From positions 175,420,083 through 175,484,082 of the forward strand of contig NC_090323.1 of the NCBI RefSeq assembly GCF_040869045.1: a stretch of DNA of 64,000 bases. The letters are read 5' to 3'. Under the pieces are notes generated by a model. That model had not been told where the DNA came from, did not search any database, and worked only from the letters and a program-made list of their open reading frames with translations. Positions 51,828 through 62,315 of the stretch are shown here, piece after piece. This DNA comes from Eurosta solidaginis. Lineage: Eukaryota > Arthropoda > Insecta > Diptera > Tephritidae. Made by a program: the position numbers and the translations under genes. The first letter of the stretch is position 1, and every line of letters begins with the position of its first letter.

Positions 51828-52253
51828 TTAGAATCTATGCTTTTCAGCGAATGTGATGTTAATGTACCGCAAGAGGTCGCCTAGTAAAACAACGAACACA
51901 GTTGCCGTCTTCCAGTGAGTTTTACAGCTCCGGCTCACGCTCACTTCTCACGGGAATGCTCTGGATCATTGAGAGATTTGAAAAGCAGATGTCGTGAAAT
52001 TTTCGCACACGTGAAATGTGATAGGCAGATGTCGCCGCTGTTTTTCATTTAACTCATACGGCTCAAGGCTAATCAGCGACATCTATTTTTGAAAAAGTAA
52101 GTATATTAAAGGCCGCGTTGCAAAAAGAAGTAATTAACAAATTATCTGGCTCACAAATTGAACCAGACTTATATCTGGCTCAAATCGTTGTTGCATTTAC
52201 ATGCAAAATTATTTATCTGGCTCAGGATTTTGCCACCGGATGACGGCAAGTCG
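51828..52253. other. No gene seen
   Basis: Short words such as ATCTGGCTCA recur near 52143 and 52215. Confidence 0.3.
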
Positions 52254-52261
52254 CCCGTAAT

Positions 52262-52464
52262 TACAAATCACAAACAGAAGATTGCGCATTCATGAGTTCA
52301 AAATTGCTTCGTTCTGCGCATCTACGTCACACTTGACTGCTTGAGCGAATGAAAGAAAGAGAGAAAAAAAGAGCTAAAGGAAAATGACGTAAAAATTGCC
52401 CATAAAAAACAGGTGCTCTTTTGTTTAGATGCGCAATGTGCAATCTTGTGTGTGTGATTTGTGG
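52262..52464. mobile_element. MITE 3 (203 bp)
   Basis: Inverted ends ACAAATCACAAACAGAAGAT and, reversed, ACAAATCACACACACAAGAT. The 8-bp flank CCCGTAAT occurs on both sides (52254-52261, 52465-52472). A second, 3'-truncated copy begins CCACAAATCACC at 52678 and runs into the satellite at 52833. Confidence 0.85.
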
Positions 52465-52677
52465 CCCGTAATCATAGTCGCTGACTAAAATACTGTTTGG
52501 TTAAAATCTTGCTAAATTAAAAATGGGATTTCAAATTTGTATCTGTCATAGACATACTAAACATAGTTTTCAGCTAAAATAAGCATGGGCAGGGTATCCG
52601 CATGAAAAAAAATACATTGATTGGCGCCATGAAGAAATTTTTTAGAACTTTTAAAAGTTCACGCTGTTCCTTACAAC

Positions 52678-52832
52678 CACAAATCACCTACACAGATTAC
52701 GCATTCACGAGTTCAAAATTGTTTCGTTCTGCGCATCTACGTCACAGTTGACTGCTTGAGCGAATGAATGAAAGAGAGAAAAAAACAAGAGCTAAAGGAA
52801 AATGACGCGAAAATTGCCCATAAAAAACAGAC
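52678..52832 (+). mobile_element. MITE 3, copy truncated by satellite
   Basis: It matches 52262-52418 (TCTGCGCATCTACGTCACA, TGACTGCTTGAGCGAATGAA) and stops at AAAAAACAGACGG, where the 89-bp satellite starts. Confidence 0.8.
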
Positions 52833-53940
52833 GGGATCATTTGGGGACCCTTTCGGCATCATTTCTGGAGGGTTTTAGGGATCCGTCCTGGATCCCATCA
52901 GGGTCATTTCGGGGCTTTTTCGGGATCATTTGGGGACCCTTTCGGCATCATTTCTGGAGGGTTTTAGGGATCCGTCCGGGATCCCATTAGGGTCATTTCG
53001 GGACTTTTTCGGGATCATTTGGGGTACCTTCCGGCATCATTTCTAGATGGTTTTGGGTATCCGTCCGGGATCCCGTCGGGGTCATTTCGGGACTTTTTCG
53101 GGATCATTTGGGGTACCTTCCGCCGTCATTTCTAGATGGTTTTAGGTATCCGTCCGGGATCCCGTCGGGGTCATTTCGGGACTTTCTCGACTAATACGGG
53201 ATCATTTGGGGTACCTTCCGGGATCATTTCTAGATGGTTTTGGGTATCCGTCCGGGATCCCGTCAGGGTCATTTCGGGACTTTTTCGCGACTAATACGGG
53301 ATCATTTGGGGTACCTTCCGGCATCATTTCTAGATGGTTTTGGGTATCCGTCTGGAATCCCGTCGGGGTCATTTTGGGACTTTTTCTCGACTAATACGGG
53401 ATCATTCGGGGTACCTTCCGGAATCATTTCTAGATGGTTTTGGGTATCCATCCGGGATCCCGTCGGGGTCATTCCGGGACTTTCGCGACTAATAAGGGAT
53501 CATTTGGGGACCCTTTTGGCATCATTTCTGGAGGTTTTTAGGAATCCGTCCGGGATCCCATCAGGGTCATTTCGGGACTTTTTCGGGATAATTTGGGGTA
53601 CCTTCCGGCATCATTTCTAGATGGTTTTGGGTATCCGTCCGGGATCCCGTCGTCGCTATTTCGGGACTATTACGGGATCATTTGGGGTACCTTCCGGCAT
53701 CATTTCTAGATGGTTTTGGGTATCCGTCCGCGATCCCGTCGGGGTCAAATCGGGACTTTTTCTCGACTGATACGCGATCACTTGAGGACCCTTTCGGCAT
53801 CATTTCTGGAGGGTTTTCGGGATCTGTACGGGATCGTTTGGGGACCCTTCCGGCATAATTTCTGTGTGGTTCTCTGGATAAGTCTAGAATCGTGTCGTTG
53901 TCTTTTCGGGTTTTTTTGGGACTATTCCGAGATATCGGCA
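52833..53940. repeat. Satellite 1, 89-98-bp units
   Basis: About 12 units marked by GGGATCATTTGGGG, GGCATCATTTCTAGATGG and TCCGTCCGGGATCCCGTC. The first four units are 89 bp; later ones gain CGACTAATAC and reach 98 bp. GC content is well above the surroundings. The long open frames here are a by-product of the stop-poor unit. Confidence 0.9.
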
Positions 53941-55395
53941 TATCTCATGCATTTTTTTTAATTTCGAGTAGGTGGCAACCCGAAATGGCAACCCTACTCA
54001 AAAATGTTCCTTTTGTAATTCGGAGTGAAATACCTTTCCTTTGATACCCATATCGGCATATCTCATGCAATTTTTTTAAATTTCGAATAGGTGGCAACCC
54101 TACTCAAAAATTTCCCTATTGTAATGCGGAGTGAAATGCCTTTCGTTTGATACCCATATCTGCATATCTCATGCAATTTTTTTTTATTTCGAATAGGTGG
54201 CAACCCTAAATGGCAACCCTACTCAAAAATGTTCTATTGTAATGCGGAGTGGAATACCTTTCGTTTGATACCCATATCGGCATATCTCATGCAATTTTTT
54301 TTTTATTTCGAATAGGTGGGAAAACTAAATGGCAACCCTACTCAAAAATGTTCCTATTGTAATGCGGAGTGAAATACCTTTCGTTTGATACCCACATCGG
54401 CATATCTCATGCAATTTTTTTAAATTTCGAATAGGTGGCAACCCTAAATGGCAACCCTACTCAAATATTTCCCTATTGTAATGCGGAATGAAATACCTTT
54501 CGTTTGATACCCATATCGGCATATCTCATGCAATTTTTTTTAAATTTCGAATAGGTGGCAACCCTAAATGGCAAACCTACTCAAAAATGTCCCTATTGTA
54601 ATGCGGAGTGGAATACCTTTCGTTTGATACCCATATCGGCATATCTGATGCAATTTTTTGAAATTTCGAATAGGTGGCAATCCTACTCAAAAATTTCCCT
54701 ATTGTAATGCGGAGTGAAATACCTTTCGTTTGATACCCATATCGGCATATCTCATGCAATTTTTTTTTTATTTCGAATAGGTGGCAACCCTAAATGGCAA
54801 GCCTACTCCAAAATGTTCCTATTGTAATGCGGAGTGAAATACCTTTCGTTTGATACCCATATCGGCATATCTCATGCAATTTTTTTTTATTTCGAATGGG
54901 TGGCAACCCTAAAAGTCAACCCTACTCAAAAATGTTCCTATTGTAATGCGGAGTGAAATACATTTCGTTTGATACTCATATCGGCATATCTCATACAATT
55001 TTTTTTTAATTTCGAATATCTCATGCATTTTTTTTTATTTCGAATAGGTGGCAAACTTACTCAAAAATATTCCTATTGTAATGCGGAGTGGAATACCTTT
55101 CGTTTGATACCCATATCGGCATATCATTCAATTTTTTAAAATTTCGAATAGGTGGCAACCCTACTCAAAAATTTCCCTATTGTAATGCGGAGTGAAATAC
55201 CTTTCGTTTGATACCCATATCGGCATATCTCATGAAATTTTTTTTTAATTTCGAATAGGTGGCAACCCTAAATGGCAACCCTACTCAAAAATATTCCTAT
55301 TGTAATCCGGAGTGAAATACCTTTCGTTTGATACCCATATCGGTATATGTCATGCAATTTTTTTTTAAATTTCGAATAGGTGGCAACCTTGTGAA
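53941..55395. repeat. Satellite 2, about 105-120-bp units
   Basis: About 13 units with TTTGATACCCATATCGGCAT, TCGAATAGGTGGCAACCC and TATTGTAATGCGGAGTG. Length varies with the T-run and with the optional duplication TAAATGGCAACCC. It directly abuts satellite 1. Confidence 0.9.
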
Positions 55396-55500
55396 ACATT
55401 CTGAGTGGCAACACCTAATTAGAAAGTCTTAGAAGGTGTTACATTATCTCTGTGTCAAATTTCATTTAAATCGGTTGAGCCGTTCCCGAGATCATTGTTT
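55396..55500 (+). repeat. Tail of the satellite-2 repeat, ending before 55501
   Basis: AAATTTCATTTAAATCGGTT and GAGCCGTTCCCGAGAT words; no gene. Confidence 0.4.
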
Positions 55501-55838
55501 ACTATATAGTTTGGCAGCTTAGGTAGAGGTTATGTTGCGAATAGAGTGGAAGGCAGTGGACTAGGCAGTCGAATGTCATATAATAGGAATGGTGTTCGGA
55601 GTTTTTTCAAAGCTAAAAAAAAAAATGATAAAAGCTTTAATATAAATAAAACTATTGTTTTAATAACAACAAAAACGCCATATATATTCTGTAAACATAA
55701 ATTTATAAGGATTATCTCACTTTAAAATTTGAATTAAATAATCTAAAGTTTTTTTTTGAAACTGAGTCGAGAACTGTGCGTGTGAATGTGCGAATTTTCA
55801 CGGATCAGCTGTTAGTTGCGCTACTTGGTAAAATTTAC
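55501..55838 (+). repeat. Chimeric segment: 3440-3550 joined to 15999-16215
   Basis: 55501-55612 matches the flank at 3440-3550. 55613-55838 matches the 5' flank of the orphan gene, up to TTGGTAAAATTTAC just before its position of the ATG. Here the two lie side by side, so either they are parts of one longer repeat or an ancestral gene 5' region was split by MITE and LTR insertions. Confidence 0.7.
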
Positions 55839-56583
55839 AATGCCCGAGATCGTTCGGCTATACAAACAAACAAGAATTGCTCGTTTAATGACAGATTTGC
55901 CAGCATGTTGGAAAATCTCTTTTGTGTGTCAAACGTTTCCAACTGCGCTGGCAAACTGAAATTTGGTCGTTTTCACTTGGGTGCCATTTTGTCTGACAGT
56001 GAGCTGTCAAACCTGACTGCAAAAGCAACTGACACTATTTGGCAGCCCGTTTTCATTATTTTGACAACGTTTGACAACATATATGCCATAATGAAAACGA
56101 GGCTTAGGTATAATAAATTAGTTCCTGACGTATATTTGCTTGTCGGGGAAGCCTTTTTTCACTTCCATTTAAGTTCATCGCGTTTAAATAGCAAATTGGT
56201 TAATTTTTCGAAACTTGTGACAGCAGACCACCAACTTAAAACCTATTTTAAAAAATTAAAATCGCGGTCATGTCATTTTAAATTTAAAATACTTTTTTAG
56301 AGATAAAATATTGTTTAAATGGACTATAACAGACTTGAAAAGATATTTGATTTAGAACCATGATTAAACCAGTAAAACTCTATTTTATTTCGACTATGAC
56401 TACGGGCCAATTTGTTTTCTTCTTTTAACTAATCTGGGTTCAAAATTATTTTATATACATAAATTAAAATTTATTCATATCATGGGCATTCATTTTGGAG
56501 GCTGTCTCAATTTAGTAATACATTTGCCAATTTTTTTTTACTTTTTTCCCAACTTTTGCTATTGTAATTTATGCTCAAAAGAT
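55839..56583. other. Sequence downstream of chimeric segment, doubtful ORF
   Basis: A plus-strand frame is open 55776-56300 but has no ATG before mid-length. It contains several TGTCAAAC/GTTTGACA words and no domain. Coding is unlikely. Confidence 0.35.
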
Positions 56584-56586
56584 ATA

Positions 56587-57712
56587 CAGCCCTATTCTGC
56601 ATTTCCATTTGGATTGGAATTTTTTCGATTTGGCAATTTTGGTATTCTGTGTTCCAATCTCTTTCGATCCAACTTCGAATCGTTCGATTTTTTGTATTCT
56701 GCATTTCGATCGTAGTTCCGTTTTTCTAAGTTGCAAATTAGTTGGCGCAAAAATATTTTATTTTTATTTTTTTATTAATTTATAACAGAATTTTAACAAA
56801 AATGTAAGTAAAACTTGTTAAGAAACGTAGAAGGCTTGATGATGATTGTTTTTTATATGTTTCCAGGTCTAAAATAACATGTCGATGTCGAAGTCCTTGG
56901 ACGTATTTGCCCCGCAAAAGTATCTAACACATACTTGAAAGCATCCTTGTTAAGTCGAAAGTTTTTTTTGAACCAAAATAAGAAAATAAGTCATTAAACT
57001 TTACCACTTTTAAGTTCAATTTCTTACAATTCGTCACTCATCTCAAATGGATTACACAAATCTCGCAATATTTGCCTTTCCATTCTCGCCTGGCAATTTT
57101 CGTATGCGTTGCTTTCCAACTCCATAAATAATGCCGCGGCTATTGATTCCATTATAATAGACAGCTATAATTTGTGTGTTCGTTGGGTCCAGTTATATGC
57201 CAAAGCAAGCTGCCGGCGTAGAGGAAGGTGAAGCGAAAACGTAAACAATCCTTGCGGAAAGAATAAATAAATCTTTATAAATTATTTTAGGCCAGTGCAA
57301 TGAAATTAGCATCCATAAAATTCATAAAATGTCAACTATATTCGTGCAGGAATCCGTCTTAACGAAGCTTGGTGGCCACGGCAGGGAATTGGCCAAAAGA
57401 ACGACAAAAACACACTTACAATTATGAAAGCACTTCACTAAAAAAAATATAACACTGCGGCAATATATTCTATTGCTTTTTTTTGTACAAAATGGCGTGG
57501 ATAATAAAATATTACCGTTTTTCAGTGTTTTTTTTACAAATTTTCTTTAATTTATTTTGTTCCAATGTTCACACATTCCGTACCAACAGCTGATTACGAA
57601 AAATCATTTGCTCTTCCTCTTCTCTTTACGGTTCCGTCGTAATGCAGAATACCAAACTTCGATTGAAGCGGAGCGTAGAACGGGAACGTAATCGAAATGC
57701 AGAATAGGAGTG
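56587..57712 (-). mobile_element. Harbinger-derived element, intact copy (1126 bp)
   Basis: The ends CAGCCCTATTCTGCATTTC and, reversed, CACTCCTATTCTGCATTTC form the TIRs. ATA flanks both sides (56584-56586, 57713-57715). The minus strand carries the start of a PIF/Harbinger transposase: MERQILRDLCNPFEMSDEL before a GTAAG donor at about 57025, an intron, then FRLNKDAFKYVLDTFAGQIR near 56950. The catalytic domain is absent. Confidence 0.85.
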
Positions 57713-57715
57713 ATA

Positions 57716-57879
57716 GCCATTTCGGATTTAAAAAAAACTTAATTTTTGTTCTTGAGGGGAATCCAAAGCAGCGTATCCGAAGGAGAAAGTTTCTTTTTTG
57801 AATATATGTAGCTTAATGCAAATAGTTTTTTTAGGTTTACTTAATTGTGCCGAAGTGATGAATGGAGTTTTTCCACTCG
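57716..57879. other. Spacer, no gene seen
   Basis: AT-rich. Confidence 0.3.
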
Positions 57880-58130
57880 GGTATCAAACAAATTGGGCGA
57901 GATTAAAAGAAGGCGAGAGTTGCTCATGATCGACCACTAACAAAGTTATTCTAATCATTGAAAAGCGGGGGCTGAATGCTCATTGGTACTCTGAATGGAC
58001 ACTGTCTTCTGGCGTCATATGCTTTTAAATTAGGCCAAGTAGGTGATGGCTGATGTAGGTTATGCGCTCCCCAGGCTAAGACTCAGCTATTAGGAGTGGC
58101 ATAGCTATCAGATTTAGAAACATTAAGTAG
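57880..58130 (+). pseudogene. LINE family 3 3'-region remnant
   Basis: ATTGGGCGAGATTAAAAGAA, GGCGAGAG.TGC.CATGATCG and TGGACACTGTCTTCTGGCGT match 63725-63940, downstream of RNase H in the family-3 LINE, with an internal loss of about 120 bp. Confidence 0.75.
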
Positions 58131-58279
58131 CATAGGTCCTCGAAAGCTTCTAGTTTTGTCAAAGTTGGCGGAGTTATTTTACAACATATGTCCTGGTTTT
58201 TGATAGGGTTTTCAGTTTGATCGCTAAGTATACTTCCAGTAACACTATGGAATCATTCAGTCTATCTGAGGTCCTCACG

Positions 58280-58990
58280 GACAACCCAGTTTAACCTAAC
58301 CACACGTGACGATCCTGTAAATCACTCCAGGCCCGTAACATAACCGGAAAGGCATATTTCTTTTCAGACATCCAAGCAGCAAAAAAGTTTGTATCTGCTC
58401 CATACACTAGCCCAAAGTCAGTAGGAGCAGACAAGTAACTTCTAGTTGCATTAGCGGGTACTCTAGAAATATCCGAAATTAAATGGCGTATGAGCTGGCA
58501 CGTAGGGGCTCAGCGGAAGGAAATGAAGGAATATTCAGCGTCGAGACAGCCATACCCCTAGGGGCAGCTAAGAGGGAAATTCGAAATATATTCCTGCACA
58601 AACCTCAGCAAATGTGGAAGAGCAATACGAGCTGCACAATTTCAAAAGTTACATGGCCAGCCTATAATGACAGAAGGAGAAGACGTCTACGGAGTAGATT
58701 TTGAGCCGAAACCCATAAACTTATAGCGTTCTGCACCGGTTATTGGGCTTTAAACACGCAAGCGGAAAATATAGGTATTCCACCTAATGACAATTGCAAA
58801 AGTTATAAAGGGGTAACTACCAAAGAGACTGTTGAGAACTTTCGCATTATTAAAGATCCTTCGGAAGCCCTTTTCTGGAAAATCTGGGTAGATTATCAAA
58901 AATATAAACAGATCAACTTAGTTGTAGAACATATCCGATGTAACACTCAGTAAGTTCAAACGAGTGTTATGTGGCATCAAGACGGCTTTT
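58280..58990 (+). pseudogene. LINE remnant: post-RNaseH domain
   Basis: ELARRGSAEGNEG, IPLGAAKREIR, CTISKVTWPAYNDRRRR, then in another frame TGYWALNTQAENIGIPPNDN. These are the region after RNase H of R1/I/LOA-type LINEs, with the terminal Cys/His knuckle eroded (one Cys is Tyr). It is a different family from 45338-45835. Confidence 0.65.
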
Positions 58991-59139
58991 CGTTACTTAC
59001 TCGGGCGACGTGGGTTGCAGCCTTTATAACTACCTAGCTAGTTCTATCTATGAAAACAAGTAAGTGTGCGACATATGTATTAGGAGGCGTTTAAAATCCG
59101 AAATACTAAAGAAACACTTTTCTCAAATATGAACATTAA

Positions 59140-59405
59140 GAAGAAAATTTTCTCTGTTCGGGTTTTCGATCCTGCTTTAGAGGGCGAACACACCTTACTG
59201 AGAGTCGCTTCGAAGCTCTTAGCAAACTCCACTTGTTGAATCCCTCACTAGGGTAGGCACCTTGTCGTTGGTGTGAGGATTTAGCCGAACTCCATAGCGC
59301 CCGACTATGAGGCGGAGCTGTTTATGACTGACATCTACGCCGTTTCGCCTCATACGAGGGCGGCGGGATGTCGGTGACCAAGAACTGCCAACCCCCTAAT
59401 CCAGG
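59140..59405 (+). mobile_element. LINE family 3 5' UTR
   Basis: GC-rich leader with GCGCCCGACTATGAGGCGG and GGGATGTCGGTGACCAAGAA, present in reverse at 17746-17990. The true 5' end lies between about 59050 and 59270. Confidence 0.5.
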
Positions 59406-62315
59406 GTGTTATGCGGACCGTGCCTATTGGACGATTTGCAGTCAGGGGATAAATTCGGCTGTATTCGAACGGAGCCTTCCCGATACCGGGCCTCCTCGGG
59501 AAGTATTAATGGCCTTACCACAGTAAGGGGCGCTGCTGTGGCGTACGGTTCTTTCCCCGTATATAATACTGGACCGCTGAGCCCGCCTTGTCGGGCAGGT
59601 GGTCGTACGACCAAGATGAACGACTCATTACCTGACGGTAATAAGGACGATGTAAAGAGGAGGATTGAGTCGCAATCCAAGGACGAAAAATACGAATTAA
59701 GCGATGCGTCGGACTCGGGGAGCGAGAGTAGTGCTGATTCAATGAACTCCGTGTTGGAGACGCACACAAATGAAAACGGAGTAGAAAAGTGGAGAAGGGT
59801 ACGGAGCAGAGGAAGTAAAAGAGCTCTCTCGCAGTACCGTGCGGCACTAAGAATTGTACAACGCTTGGGAGCAGTGGTCGACCCAACAGAAGTGGAGATC
59901 GACCGCTTGGAATGGGCCCATGAAGCGGTAGAAGTAGGTCGAAGGCAGTTCAAAAGGTTTGCTGCGAGAAACCCTCGGTTCTGCAACCGGTACGAGGAGG
60001 AAGAAGCGTCGAATGGCAGAATGAAGAGGCAACGTTCGGCGGAAGGCGACAAGCCTGCTTTCAAGAGGCAGAAAGGACCCAGTCCTAGAGCCGCGAGGCA
60101 GGGCAGTCGCATAGACAAGACAAGTAGGCCCAAAGCTGTAAGACAGATGGGCTCCAATAGCGAGGTAGCAACTACCTCGAAAGCTGCGAGTCAGAGGGAA
60201 GTTCCAATTAACGAAGTAGGAGATAAGCCAAAGGGAGATAACGCTAAGACTCCGGCTTTCTCGGAGGCGCTAAAGGGAGTTAACGCTAAGACTCCGGCTT
60301 TCTCGGAGGTGCCAAAGGGAGATAACACTAAGACTCCTGCTTTTCCCGAGAAGATGAGTGATGTGGCAAAGCAGTCACTGACTGTGGCGCTGGTTGATCG
60401 TAGCAGTCCTTTCAGACAAATGACTACTGAAAGGTGGAGATCTGTGGAAAGAGAGCTTATTAGCTTAATGCTTAAGATGATGCGGGAACAACCAAGTAAG
60501 CCCCTTCCAACCTTTGATTCGGGGGGATGGTATAATGGTGTGAAGATGACAGCGTGCGACAACATCGCGAGCTTGCGGTGGCTGGAGGAAGTGGTTCCAA
60601 ACCTCCAAAGGCAAGGCACGAACGCGCGGTTTGAGGTGGTGGATAAAGCGCAAATCCCCACGGTACCAAAAGTTAAGGTATGGATACCATGCGTGATGAA
60701 GTCGGAGGATACACTGCGACTTCTGCAGAATCAGAATCCGAACATACCGACACAGGATTGGAAGGTATTTACTGTATCTCGGCCTACCGAGGATGGTCAG
60801 TTCTACATCTTCCAAATAAACAAGCAGGCGGAGGATATTTTGTACACGCAGCTTGGTAAAATGTCCTTTGGCACTGGCAAAATTTACATGCGACTCAGGA
60901 AAAGAAGTCCCGTGGATAAAAACCCTAACACGCTAGAGGTGGGCGAAGTCGAAAAGGACCTGAAAAGGCTAAGGGAAAAAAGACAGGTGGAGGTCCCCGA
61001 CGTCACCACGAACGTGCTAGAAGAGGACCAACCGCTAAATGGTGCTGTGACTCGCACAGAGGAACACCCTGCACAACAGTCACGAGAAGGTGAAGGGGGC
61101 CTCGAATACTCTAAACAAAAGGGGAGGACGACGACGTCTAGACGAAGGTGCTGGAGGGGGACAAACAGCCCAATGGTGCTGCGAGTCCTACAGATAAACC
61201 TCCAACACAGTAAAGTGGCGTCGAGCGAACTCCTCCTAACCCTTGAGGAGGGTTCGTTTGACGTGGCGCTGATCCAGGAGCCGTGGCTCTCATCGGGAGG
61301 AAAGGTTTCTGGACTTAGCGCGCGCGGGTTTGGCGTTTACTACGCGCAAACGGAAGAACGGGTGCGAGCTGTAGTAATGGTAAGGAAACAGCTGCATTCA
61401 TATATGCTGCCTAATTACACCACTGAGGATCTCGTAGCGGTGGCCGTTGAGCAAAAGAATAAGCAGGCATTTATCCTGGCGTCCTGCTACATGGCCCATG
61501 CTGCGGAGGTCCCACCGATGGAGTGCAAAAGGCTAGTACAGGAGGAAGGGCGCAAAGGGCGGTTGGTCATAGGCGCAGATGCAAATGCGCACCACAATGC
61601 GTGGGGAAGAGCAGATACGAACGAGAGAGGCGAATCTCTGTTTTGTTACATCCTGCAAACCAATTTGCAGATAGCCAACAGGGGAAATGTCCCTACATAC
61701 ATTGGTCCAACATCCAGCAATGTTCTGGATATTACATTGAGCTCCGAGCGTGATATATCAAGGTATGATTGGATGGTTCTTGATAGACCATCCTTCTCCG
61801 ACCATGCGTATATCAGCTTCAACATCCCTCTAAAGAGGGTAGAGAAGGGAGGAACCTTTAGAAACCCTAGGTCAACGAACTGGACTAAATTCCAGAAACA
61901 TGTAGAAACAATACTGGGACAACCCAAAGAGGTTGCTAATGTAGAGGAACTGGAGGAGTCGAATGAATTCCTAACAAGGACGCTTATGACTGCGTATAAC
62001 AAAGCTTGCCCTCTAAGAAGATTCAGAGGAAAAGCAAAGCCGCCATGGTGGAGCAATGAGCTGAGTCTTCTAAGAAGACAGGTAAAAGAAATGTTTAAGC
62101 TCGCAAAGACCGCGGAAAGCGAAGCGTGTCGGGACGAGTACAGGGATCTACTGAGGATCTACAAGCGCGAAATTACCAGGGCGAAGAGAAACTCATGGAA
62201 AAGTTTCTGTACGGACATAGAGTGCTCCAGCGAAACAGCACGGTTGAAAAAAGTCGTAGCAAAGGGAAACAGTCCAGGGACTAATAAGGAAAGAGAACGG
62301 GGAATGGTCACGTAA
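59406..62315 (+). CDS. LINE family 3 gag-like ORF1 fused to endonuclease
   Basis: 969-codon frame; the likely ATG is at 59616. N-terminal part: acidic and basic low-complexity, including a 14-aa repeat (KPKGDNAKTPAFSE type, three units, 60221-60350). About 60410-60920 resembles the insect LINE ORF1 domain of the DUF4780 kind (FDSGGWYNGVKMTACDN, LRWLEEVVPNLQ, IPTQDWKVFTV). After a charged linker, the endonuclease begins at 61170 (VLRVLQINLQHSKVASSEL, ALIQEPWL, IGADANAHHNAW, RPSFSDHAYI). Catalytic Gln/Asn, Glu, Asp and His are present. ORF1 and ORF2 are usually separate or overlapping frames; here they are one. The frame ends early by a 1-nt shift before RT. Confidence 0.8.
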   Translation: MLCGPCLLDDLQSGDKFGCIRTEPSRYRASSGSINGLTTVRGAAVAYGSFPVYNTGPLSPPCRAGGRTTKMNDSLPDGNKDDVKRRIESQSKDEKYELSDASDSGSESSADSMNSVLETHTNENGVEKWRRVRSRGSKRALSQYRAALRIVQRLGAVVDPTEVEIDRLEWAHEAVEVGRRQFKRFAARNPRFCNRYEEEEASNGRMKRQRSAEGDKPAFKRQKGPSPRAARQGSRIDKTSRPKAVRQMGSNSEVATTSKAASQREVPINEVGDKPKGDNAKTPAFSEALKGVNAKTPAFSEVPKGDNTKTPAFPEKMSDVAKQSLTVALVDRSSPFRQMTTERWRSVERELISLMLKMMREQPSKPLPTFDSGGWYNGVKMTACDNIASLRWLEEVVPNLQRQGTNARFEVVDKAQIPTVPKVKVWIPCVMKSEDTLRLLQNQNPNIPTQDWKVFTVSRPTEDGQFYIFQINKQAEDILYTQLGKMSFGTGKIYMRLRKRSPVDKNPNTLEVGEVEKDLKRLREKRQVEVPDVTTNVLEEDQPLNGAVTRTEEHPAQQSREGEGGLEYSKQKGRTTTSRRRCWRGTNSPMVLRVLQINLQHSKVASSELLLTLEEGSFDVALIQEPWLSSGGKVSGLSARGFGVYYAQTEERVRAVVMVRKQLHSYMLPNYTTEDLVAVAVEQKNKQAFILASCYMAHAAEVPPMECKRLVQEEGRKGRLVIGADANAHHNAWGRADTNERGESLFCYILQTNLQIANRGNVPTYIGPTSSNVLDITLSSERDISRYDWMVLDRPSFSDHAYISFNIPLKRVEKGGTFRNPRSTNWTKFQKHVETILGQPKEVANVEELEESNEFLTRTLMTAYNKACPLRRFRGKAKPPWWSNELSLLRRQVKEMFKLAKTAESEACRDEYRDLLRIYKREITRAKRNSWKSFCTDIECSSETARLKKVVAKGNSPGTNKERERGMVT

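Noticed and set aside
53206..53941. Overlapping open frames of 60-128 codons on both strands
   Set aside because: They lie in satellite 1; the unit is stop-poor and 89 is not a multiple of 3, so open frames arise on any strand.
55776..56300. 174-codon plus-strand ORF
   Set aside because: No ATG in the first third, no domain, and many TGTCAAAC/GTTTGACA words typical of non-coding fly repeats.
59396..60157. 253-codon minus-strand ORF
   Set aside because: Antisense of the family-3 gag-like ORF1; composition follows the real frame.
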